The position numbers and the translations under genes are program-made. Positions 1 to 5,002 of a stretch of 5,613 bases of DNA are shown in pieces. The notes beneath the pieces are model-generated. The model saw only the letters and a program-made list of their open reading frames with translations, was not told the origin of the DNA and did not search any database. How positions within the stretch are numbered: the stretch's first letter is position 1; every line of letters starts with the position of its first letter. Source of the stretch: Candidatus Woesearchaeota archaeon (GTDB lineage Archaea > Nanobdellota > Nanobdellia > Woesearchaeales > WALR01); contig WALR01000153.1 in assembly GCA_015522765.1 (NCBI GenBank), positions 1 through 5,613 of the forward strand. Reading direction: 5' to 3'.

Positions 1-381
1 GATTATCTGAGAGCCATGTACGAGATATACGAGAAAGGCGACGGGTTTATCCGCTCGGTTGATGTAGCCACTAAACTAAAAATAACCAAGCCAAGCGTCT
101 CCCAGATGACGCGGAAGCTCGGGAGAGAGGGGCTAATCACAATAACACCCTACTCCAAGATAAAACTCACTAACAAGGGGATGAAGGAGGCAAGAAGAAT
201 AGTTCATAATTACAGGATTATCGAGGTGTTCCTCCTTAAGATTCTGGGTTACAGCAGGAACAGGATAAGCGAGAACGCCCACAGGCTTGAACATGCATTT
301 TCAGAGGAGTCAATAAGACGACTTGACAGATTCCTAAACAAGCCGGAGGTCTCGCCTGACGGAAAGAAGATACCGAGATAA
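1..381 (+). CDS. DtxR/MntR-family metal-dependent transcriptional repressor, 5'-truncated by window edge
   Basis: The reading frame is open from base 1, and its first residues (DYLRAMYEIYEKG) match the conserved N-terminal helix of the DtxR/MntR family. The true start therefore lies upstream of the window, and the ATG at 16 is internal. The visible 126 residues comprise a winged helix-turn-helix (about 1-60, recognition region 19-40) and a dimerisation/metal-binding helical domain (about 62-126) with the family signature RLEHAFSEE (95-103) and an IdeR-like tail SPDGKKIP (118-125). No C-terminal SH3-like domain is present, so it is the short form. Family members bind Fe2+ or Mn2+ and then repress metal-uptake genes. 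Position directly before feoA and feoB makes it the likely iron-responsive repressor of this operon (inference). Metal ligands are only partly conserved: D1, E97 and H98 remain, but Y71 and S90 occupy positions that are usually His. Its operator is outside the window. Confidence 0.9.
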   Translation, partial: DYLRAMYEIYEKGDGFIRSVDVATKLKITKPSVSQMTRKLGREGLITITPYSKIKLTNKGMKEARRIVHNYRIIEVFLLKILGYSRNRISENAHRLEHAFSEESIRRLDRFLNKPEVSPDGKKIPR

Positions 382-403
382 CAACAAAAACGGGTTGACG
401 AGT

Positions 404-637
404 ATGACGACTTTGGAGGAGCTTAAAGACAGAGAGGAAGCAGTAATCATAGCTGTTAATGGCGGCGCCATGTTTCTTAGGAGGATGTCCTCCCTTAATT
501 TGAGGGAAGGAAAGACCGTGAGAAAGATAACCTCGCAGCCGTTGAGGGGCCCTGTAATCGTGGAGATTGACGGCAGGAGATACGCCATAGGAAAGGGCAT
601 GGCAAGGAAGATAGTGGTTAGGAGAGTGCAAGAATGA
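404..637 (+). CDS. feoA: FeoA, small SH3-like ferrous iron transport protein
   Basis: This 77-residue cytoplasmic protein matches the FeoA domain. It begins with TTLEELKDREEAVII, followed by the beta-barrel core NGGAMFLRRMSSLNLREG (compare the usual gg.l..RL..LGl..G), then PLRGPVIVEIDGRRYAIG and the closing strand ARKIVVRRV. FeoA is known to act with FeoB in Fe2+ uptake, probably by binding the transporter and affecting its GTPase or assembly; the exact mechanism is unsettled. I chose the ATG at 404 because it puts the protein start at the usual place just before the first strand. A TTG at 395, in frame, would add three residues. Neither has a good Shine-Dalgarno (only GGG at 392-394), so translation may depend on coupling to the repressor gene, which ends 22 bases upstream. 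The 3' end overlaps feoB by ATGA. The family's LGL triplet reads LNL here. Confidence 0.92.
   Translation: MTTLEELKDREEAVIIAVNGGAMFLRRMSSLNLREGKTVRKITSQPLRGPVIVEIDGRRYAIGKGMARKIVVRRVQE
621..637 (+). promoter_or_regulatory. feoB ribosome-binding site and ATGA coupling overlap with feoA
   Basis: GGAGAG at 621-626 lies seven bases before the feoB ATG (634). The feoB start and the feoA TGA stop share ATGA at 634-637. This fixes the feoB start and suggests stop-start coupling, which would keep the two products in proportion. Confidence 0.75.
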
Positions 638-2331
638 GAATCCTCCTTGTTGGAAACCCTAATGTAGGCAAGAGCGCACTGTTCTCCCGCCTCACCGGAC
701 TAAATGTTATCGTGTCCAATTACTCAGGAACAACAGTGGAGTACAAGAAGGGAAAAACCCTTGTAAATGGCGCTGAGGCAGAGCTTATAGATGTGCCCGG
801 CGTATACTCGCTCTCCGCAACCTCAAAGGCAGAGAAGGTCGCTACAGAGATGCTTAAGGAAGGAGATGTGATTATTAATGTTGTTGACGCGACCAATCTT
901 GAGAGGAACCTTTATCTTACGCTCCAGCTGCTCGAGAAAAACATTCCAGTGATAGTCGCGCTTAACTTCTGGGACGAAACAAAGCATAAGGGCATCTCTA
1001 TTGACACAAAGAAACTTGAGGAGATGCTTGGTGTTCCTGTAATCCCCATCGTTGCTGTGACAGCAGAGGGCGTTAAGAGGCTCGTTGAGAGTATTCCAAG
1101 AGCGAGGAAGCACCGCGAGAAAAGAACAGACAGGGAAAGATGGATAAGGATAGGGGAGATAATAGAGAATGTTCAGAGAATAAGCCCGAAGAAGCACAGC
1201 CTCATCCAGACATTAGAGGACTTAACCATAAAGCCGCTTACAGGGATACCGATTGCGATAGGAATAGTCATCCTTGTCTTTGTGTTAATACGCTTCATAG
1301 GTGAAGGTCTCATAAACTATCTTCTCAACCCCCTTTTTGACCTCTATCTCCCGCTTATGCAGCGGCTAAGCCAGCTCCTCGGAGAGGGATTCCTCCATGA
1401 CATCCTTATAGGCCAGCTCATAAACGGCAGGGTGGACTTCCTCCAGTCGATGGGGCTCCTCACAACAGGGCTGTTCGTGCCTATTGCGATGGTCCTTCCC
1501 TATGTGCTGGCATTCTACCTTGTACTTGGGATACTTGAAGACTCCGGCTATCTCCCCCGCCTGGGCATACTGATAGACGCCGTAACCCACAAGATAGGGC
1601 TTCACGGACTCGCGATAATACCACTGCTGCTGGGCGCAGGATGCAATGTCCCCGGTGTTCTTGGGACGAGAATCCTGGAGAGCAAGACTCAGAGATTCAT
1701 AGTTGTTACAATCCTCTCAATCGCGGTGCCCTGCATGGCGCAGACGGCAATGATTTACGGCCTCCTCGGGGGATACGGCCTGAGAGGGCTGGGGCCGGTC
1801 TTCCTGACGCTCATCATTGTAGCCGTCCTGCTAAGCTTCGCACTCTCCAAGATAATAGGGGGAGAGGCGCCTGAAACATTCATAGAGGTCACCCCTTACA
1901 GGCTTCCCAGAATGAGATTTCTGCTTAGAAAGCTGTGGTGGAGGACGAGGAGCTTTATAGGAGAAGCAGTACCCTACATGCTATTGGGGGTTATAATCAT
2001 AAATGTGCTCTACACCTCTAAAATAATAGATGTTCTAGGAAGGTTCGCCTCCCCTGTAATCTCAGGGGTGTTTGGTCTTCCGAAGGAGGCTGTCGTCTCA
2101 CTCCTAATCGGCTTCCTCAGGAAGGATGTCGCGGTGGGCATGCTTATACCACTTAAACTCACACTTAAACAGCTCATCATCGCAAGCGTCGTCCTCACAA
2201 TGTACTTCCCCTGCATAGCCACCTTCGTAGTTATCTTCAAGGAGATGGGATTGAAAGACACGGTGAAGGCATTTCTAATAATGGTATTCTCCACATTTAT
2301 AGTCGGGGGAATTCTTAATTTAATACTCTGA
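634..2331 (+). CDS. feoB: FeoB, GTPase-coupled ferrous iron permease
   Basis: Inner-membrane Fe2+ transporter of 565 residues, N-terminal G domain plus permease. GTPase motifs are G1 GNPNVGKS (7-14), G2 around SGTTVE (31-36), G3 DVPG (53-56), G4 NFWD (111-114) and G5 TAEGV (143-147). A short helical linker (about 165-200) leads into roughly eight or nine membrane segments (about 203-221, 278-301, 326-342, 354-378, 386-407, 444-460, 509-533, 545-565). The transport core shows GAGCNVP (334-340), TPYRLP (420-425), GFLRKD (493-498) and FPCIA (525-529), all recognisable FeoB landmarks. The protein is compact next to E. coli FeoB (about 770 residues). In the first gate, a PCMAQTAMI sequence (366-374) stands where bacterial FeoB usually has a CSARLPVY-type motif. 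The ATG overlaps the feoA stop, with GGAGAG at 621-626 as its ribosome site, so the two are translationally coupled. Repression by the upstream DtxR-type protein is expected but not shown. Confidence 0.95.
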   Translation: MRILLVGNPNVGKSALFSRLTGLNVIVSNYSGTTVEYKKGKTLVNGAEAELIDVPGVYSLSATSKAEKVATEMLKEGDVIINVVDATNLERNLYLTLQLLEKNIPVIVALNFWDETKHKGISIDTKKLEEMLGVPVIPIVAVTAEGVKRLVESIPRARKHREKRTDRERWIRIGEIIENVQRISPKKHSLIQTLEDLTIKPLTGIPIAIGIVILVFVLIRFIGEGLINYLLNPLFDLYLPLMQRLSQLLGEGFLHDILIGQLINGRVDFLQSMGLLTTGLFVPIAMVLPYVLAFYLVLGILEDSGYLPRLGILIDAVTHKIGLHGLAIIPLLLGAGCNVPGVLGTRILESKTQRFIVVTILSIAVPCMAQTAMIYGLLGGYGLRGLGPVFLTLIIVAVLLSFALSKIIGGEAPETFIEVTPYRLPRMRFLLRKLWWRTRSFIGEAVPYMLLGVIIINVLYTSKIIDVLGRFASPVISGVFGLPKEAVVSLLIGFLRKDVAVGMLIPLKLTLKQLIIASVVLTMYFPCIATFVVIFKEMGLKDTVKAFLIMVFSTFIVGGILNLIL

Positions 2332-2361
2332 AATTTTAATAAGGGACGCTACGCTCCAACC

Positions 2362-2445
2362 CTAATGTTTCCCCTTAAGTCCCTTAAGTAGGTTTATCAC
2401 TTCCGGCTCTTCCTTTTCATACAAAAATATAAAAGGGACAGCCAT
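2362..2445 (-). CDS. Possible leaderless small protein of 27 residues, unknown function
   Basis: On the minus strand, ATG at 2445 opens 27 codons ending in TAG (2362-2364). The product starts MAVPFIFLYEKEEP and ends INLLKGLKGKH. It is rich in Lys and Glu, and its codons (GAA/GAG, AAG, ATA, CTT) resemble those of the neighbouring genes. A TATA-like box with an upstream purine run (minus strand, 2470-2480) sits about 27 bases before the ATG, the spacing expected for a leaderless archaeal transcript; no Shine-Dalgarno is seen. The C-terminal LKGLKG comes from a perfect tandem 9-bp repeat. After the TAG the same frame stays open for 13 more codons (GWSVASLIKISEY) to a TAA at 2320-2322 inside the feoB end, so a stop-interrupted remnant of a longer gene is an alternative. 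An open frame of this length can also occur by chance. I recognise no family. Confidence 0.3.
   Translation of the reverse strand: MAVPFIFLYEKEEPEVINLLKGLKGKH
2372..2389. repeat. Perfect 9-bp tandem duplication
   Basis: CCCTTAAGT occurs twice in direct succession (2372-2380 and 2381-2389), each copy holding the palindrome CTTAAG. It lies in the feoB/RNase J intergenic region. On the minus strand it encodes the LKGLKG end of the possible 27-residue ORF. It could be a duplication by slippage or a pair of protein-binding half sites; nothing decides between them. Confidence 0.7.
2411..2438. repeat. Imperfect inverted repeat enclosing a TATA-like sequence
   Basis: Bases 2411-2421 pair with 2428-2438 around a 6-base loop (CAAAAA), with one C/A mismatch and one T-G pair. 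The right arm contains AATATAAAA (2426-2434), a TATA-like sequence in the plus direction. It could be an operator over a promoter, or an AT-rich chance dyad. Confidence 0.4.
2423..2434 (+). promoter_or_regulatory. Alternative TATA box for the RNase J gene
   Basis: AAAAATATAAAA is TATA-like and would place a start near 2455, giving a leader of about 55 bases to the 6-codon upstream ORF and about 70 to the RNase J ATG. Unlike the box at 2470-2480, this one would leave the Shine-Dalgarno at 2496-2505 inside the transcript. Confidence 0.35.
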
Positions 2446-2469
2446 TACAAGCTAGAAATCCTGGCAAAA

Positions 2470-2480
2470 TTTATAAAATA
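2470..2480. promoter_or_regulatory. Near-symmetric archaeal TATA box, possibly divergent
   Basis: TTTATAAAATA is a close match to the archaeal TATA consensus in both orientations, with purine-rich BRE-like sequence on either side (GGCAAAA before it on plus, GAAAT before it on minus). On minus it lies about 27 bases before the ATG of the possible small ORF. On plus it predicts a start near 2500, at or inside the Shine-Dalgarno, so plus-strand use would leave a very short leader. Confidence 0.45.
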
Positions 2481-2495
2481 TTTCAGAAGACAACA

Positions 2496-2529
2496 GGAGA
2501 GTGATAAAATGACAGGGATGATAATATGA
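2496..2529 (+). promoter_or_regulatory. Shine-Dalgarno and 6-codon upstream ORF ending in ATGA at the RNase J start
   Basis: GGAGAGTGAT (2496-2505), close to the archaeal anti-16S match, is spaced for the ATG at 2509 and not for the RNase J ATG at 2526. The ATG at 2509 opens MTGMII and stops at TGA (2527-2529), sharing ATGA with the RNase J start; a TAA follows at once. This would suit termination-reinitiation on RNase J. A weaker GGGATGAT (2515-2522) lies only three bases before the RNase J ATG. Confidence 0.5.
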
Positions 2530-3860
2530 TAAGAATAATCCCGGTAGGCGGCTACAACGAGTTTGGAAGGAACATGACGCTTGTCCTTTACTCGGACGGC
2601 AGGAATGAGGAGGGAGTGCTCTTCGACATGGGCATCCACCTCGAGAATTACATAAAGCTTACAGAGGATGAGGACATAATAAAGCTGAGCTACAAGCAGC
2701 TAATAAATGCGGATGCCGTCCCCGACATATCGAGGATAAAGGGATTCAAGGACAGGATAAAGGCGATAGTCCCGACACACGCCCACCTCGACCACATAGG
2801 CGGGATCCCGTTCCTCTCAAACAAGTTTAACGCGCCCATCCTGTGCAGCCCCTTCACCGCGGCAGTCCTCAGGAGGATACTGAAAGACGAGAAGATAACC
2901 CTCAAGAACAGCATAATGAGCCTGAGCACAAACGCCACATTCAAGCTCTCAGAAAAGCTTACAGTCGAGTTCATAAACATAACCCACTCGACGCCTGACA
3001 CTGTCGTCGCAGTTCTCCACACTCCTGACGGGGCAGTTGTATACGCCAACGACTTCAAGATTGACACCTCGCCTGTGATAGGGAAGAGGAGCAACATAGC
3101 GAGACTAAAGGAATTAAAGGGGGTTAAGGCGATAATAATTGACTCCACAGGGGCGGACAAGGAGATGAAGACGCCAAGCGAGGCAGTGGCGAGGGAGATG
3201 CTTAAGGATGTCCTATTCGGGGTCAGCTCAGAGGGCAGCACGATAATCGTCACTACTTTCTCAAGCCACATAGCAAGGCTGAAGAGCATAATCCAGATAG
3301 GAAAGCAGCTTAAGAGGAGGATAGTCCTGCTCGGAAGAAGCCTATCAAAGTATGTCGGGGCGGCAGAGGACGCGGGAATAGTCAAGTTCTCAAAGGATGC
3401 GAAGATATTCAAGTATGCAAGGCAGATAAAAAGGGAGCTGAAAAGGATAACCCGAGAGGGAAAGGAGAAATACCTGATAATCGCAACAGGCCATCAGGGG
3501 GAACCAAAGAGCACGCTCTCAAAGATGGTCAGGGGAGAGTTCGACTTTAAGTTCACGCCGGGCGATGTCGTTGTTTTCTCGTGCAGGGTCATACCCACAG
3601 AGATTAACAGGCAGAACCGCAAGGAGCTTGAGGACAGCCTTAAGAGGCTCAATGCGCGGATATTCAGGGATGTCCATGTGAGCGGCCACGCATCGGCAGA
3701 GGACCTCAAAGAGATGCTCTTCCTCGTTGGGGCTGAGCATGTCATTCCATCACACGGGGAATTAAGCAAAAGAAAGGCTCTTGCAGGGCTCGCACAGGAG
3801 GCGGGCTATAAGAAGGACAAGATACACCTTCTCTCAAACTTTGAGGAGCTGAGGATTTAA
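2526..3860 (+). CDS. Archaeal RNase J, metallo-beta-lactamase/beta-CASP ribonuclease
   Basis: The 444-residue protein has the length of archaeal RNase J (about 450) and lacks the C-terminal extension of bacterial RNase J. It starts in family style with MIRIIPVGGYNEFGRN. Zinc-site motifs are HAHLDH (85-90), H154 in THST and D176 in ANDF. The beta-CASP part supplies D206 in DSTGAD (motif A), TGHQGEP (321-327, the usual GSQGEP-like loop), HVSGH (384-388, motif B) and H410 in PSHGE (motif C). All catalytic residues I can place are present. Family members are cytoplasmic 5'-to-3' exoribonucleases, some with endonuclease activity, acting in RNA decay and maturation. I chose the ATG at 2526 because no in-frame start lies upstream and it gives the standard N-terminus. 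The gene stands alone on its strand after a 194-base gap and ends 24 bases from the convergent orc1. Its start overlaps the stop of a short upstream ORF. Confidence 0.95.
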   Translation: MIRIIPVGGYNEFGRNMTLVLYSDGRNEEGVLFDMGIHLENYIKLTEDEDIIKLSYKQLINADAVPDISRIKGFKDRIKAIVPTHAHLDHIGGIPFLSNKFNAPILCSPFTAAVLRRILKDEKITLKNSIMSLSTNATFKLSEKLTVEFINITHSTPDTVVAVLHTPDGAVVYANDFKIDTSPVIGKRSNIARLKELKGVKAIIIDSTGADKEMKTPSEAVAREMLKDVLFGVSSEGSTIIVTTFSSHIARLKSIIQIGKQLKRRIVLLGRSLSKYVGAAEDAGIVKFSKDAKIFKYARQIKRELKRITREGKEKYLIIATGHQGEPKSTLSKMVRGEFDFKFTPGDVVVFSCRVIPTEINRQNRKELEDSLKRLNARIFRDVHVSGHASAEDLKEMLFLVGAEHVIPSHGELSKRKALAGLAQEAGYKKDKIHLLSNFEELRI

Positions 3861-3905
3861 TAGGTTAAGCCGGCTGCGTCCCAATTATTCCTTCTTTCCC
3901 TTTGT
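3861..3905. terminator. Probable convergent termination zone between RNase J and orc1
   Basis: Only 24 bases separate the two stop codons. They include the 8-bp palindrome AGCCGGCT (3868-3875). For the plus transcript this is followed by a pyrimidine-rich tract (about 3885-3904) that forms the last orc1 codons. Archaeal termination needs little more than a T-rich run, so this is a fair place for RNase J transcripts to end. The evidence is compositional only. Confidence 0.3.
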
Positions 3906-4946
3906 GAAACTGAGTATTGTCGTATTCCCCTCTTTACCGCCGCCTATCCTTTTCGTCTCTATAAACCCGTTATCAGAAAGACTCTTGATTTTTCTCTGGA
4001 AGCTCCTGTAGCTCATGGATCCGCCCTTCTCCTTATAAACAAGGAATATGTCCCCTATCTTTTTATTAGGGTTCTCCTTTATGATGTCAAGCACCTCTTT
4101 ACTTTGGTCCCCGAGCTGGCTGTCGGCCTTGACCATAAAGCTGTTAATCCTGCTTATTGCCTTATCGAGGTGGGCCCTCTTTATCCTGGGGGAGCTCTCA
4201 AGCTCCGCGCCCATCGCAGCCTCCCTTAAAAGGAAAAGCCCAAGACGGACATCGTTAAATTTGTGGGTGATGCGGCACACCTCCTCAACAAGAGAGTCCT
4301 CCCATACGCCCTCCTGAAAGGCAAGCTTCACCCTCTCCTTAAGTATGCCCCTCACCTCTTCAAGGGTGTAGGGCTTAAACTCTATGACGCCGGGCATGAG
4401 CCTCGACCTTATCCTGTCGTCAATGGTCGCTATCCACTCCTTATGGTTTGTTATGAGGATTATGCTCTTATGATAGAGCTCCTCAGTCAGGAGGTAGAGA
4501 AAATCGTAGTCCTCCGCCTTGTCAATCTCGTCAAATACAAGCACCGCGCCCCTGCCGGTGAGAAGCCCCTTTACAACCCTCAGGAGCTCGTCAATCTTCT
4601 TGTTCTGGGTGAACTTGAAATCAAGCTGTTCGCATAGCTCAAGCATGACCTTATATGTCGTGTTCTTCTTCCAGCAGTTTATGTAGAAGAGGTTTATATC
4701 CCAGTCAGACTCCTCAAGCTCCTTAAGCACATGCTTCACTGCAACGGTCTTGCCCACGCCGGGGGGGCCGTGGATAATGATGTTTCGTCCTGTGTGGGAG
4801 AGCAGGAGGGGCTTCACCGAGTTAACCACCTCGCGCTGCTCGCCCTCCCTGAAGGGAACCACTTTAGGAACAAACTCGAAGTCAAGAGCATCGTCATTCC
4901 TGAAGAGGGTCTCCTCCGCCTTAAGCATATCATCAAACAATCCCAT
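3885..4946 (-). CDS. orc1/cdc6: Orc1/Cdc6-type replication initiator, AAA+ ATPase with winged helix
   Basis: From the ATG at 4946 this is a 353-residue protein beginning MGLFDDMLKAEETLFRN. It shows the archaeal Cdc6 opening (FEFVPKVVPFRE, 24-35), Walker A GPPGVGKT (60-67), Walker B LVFDEID (136-142), sensor 1 ITNH (165-168), the Arg-rich DDRIRSRL (176-183; usually close to DpRvkSSL), sensor 2 FNDVRLGL (230-237) and a C-terminal winged helix (about 280-350, with SYRSFQRKIKSL). Family members bind origin repeats and load the MCM helicase; they also resemble ORC and CDC6 of eukaryotes. An in-frame ATG at 5012 would add 22 residues of unrelated hydrophobic sequence running through the promoter and overlapping the upstream gene, so I reject it; ATG 4952 is also possible. 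It is slightly shorter than typical (380-420). No origin-type repeats are visible close by. It lies 56 bases downstream of the M50-like gene. Confidence 0.93.
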   Translation of the reverse strand: MGLFDDMLKAEETLFRNDDALDFEFVPKVVPFREGEQREVVNSVKPLLLSHTGRNIIIHGPPGVGKTVAVKHVLKELEESDWDINLFYINCWKKNTTYKVMLELCEQLDFKFTQNKKIDELLRVVKGLLTGRGAVLVFDEIDKAEDYDFLYLLTEELYHKSIILITNHKEWIATIDDRIRSRLMPGVIEFKPYTLEEVRGILKERVKLAFQEGVWEDSLVEEVCRITHKFNDVRLGLFLLREAAMGAELESSPRIKRAHLDKAISRINSFMVKADSQLGDQSKEVLDIIKENPNKKIGDIFLVYKEKGGSMSYRSFQRKIKSLSDNGFIETKRIGGGKEGNTTILSFTKGKKE

Positions 4947-4964
4947 GAGCATGACCAAGATGAG

Positions 4965-4990
4965 ATTATTAATAAACCTTTGTTTTAAAA
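4965..4990 (-). promoter_or_regulatory. orc1/cdc6 promoter, TATA box with BRE-like purines
   Basis: Read on the minus strand, CAAAGG precedes TTTATTAATAA (4966-4976), whose centre is about 24 bases before the ATG at 4946. This predicts a leaderless or nearly leaderless orc1 mRNA, in keeping with the absence of a Shine-Dalgarno there. A second AT block, TTTTAAAA (4983-4990), would start transcription near 4961. Either implies that orc1 need not rely on read-through from the M50-like gene. Confidence 0.5.
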
Positions 4991-5002
4991 GGGGATATGG
5001 CG

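Noticed and set aside
16..381. ATG at 16 as the start of the repressor gene
   Set aside because: The five codons before it (DYLRA) are part of the conserved first helix of the family, so the gene begins upstream of the window.
2362..2364. TAG read as pyrrolysine in the small minus-strand ORF
   Set aside because: The M50-like gene ends in TAG at 5003-5005 at its expected end, so TAG acts as an ordinary stop here, and no Pyl machinery is in view.
2332..2525. Replication origin in the AT-rich intergenic gap, given orc1 in the window
   Set aside because: I see no repeated origin-recognition-box pattern (paired dyads with G-strings), and the gap is about 1.4 kb from the orc1 stop. The gaps flanking orc1 itself (24 and 56 bases) are too small for an origin.
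2509..2529. RNase J starting at ATG 2509 with a frameshift
   Set aside because: The ATG at 2526 already gives the standard RNase J N-terminus, so no frameshift is needed. The upstream frame is better read as a short leader ORF.
2461..2531. C/D-box guide RNA suggested by GTGATAA and ATGATAA near the RNase J start
   Set aside because: Neither matches the C box RTGATGA exactly, and no properly spaced D, C' and D' boxes are present.
2690..3412. 240-codon minus-strand open frame opposite RNase J
   Set aside because: RNase J motifs on the plus strand run straight through it. The antisense product has no family resemblance, and its length follows from codon bias.
4263..4637. 124-codon plus-strand open frame inside orc1
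   Set aside because: It is antisense to the conserved AAA+ core, has no recognisable domain and no promoter or ribosome site, and is explained by the codon pattern of the opposite strand. The same applies to the plus-strand frames at 4048-4317, 4731-4988 and 4750-5040.
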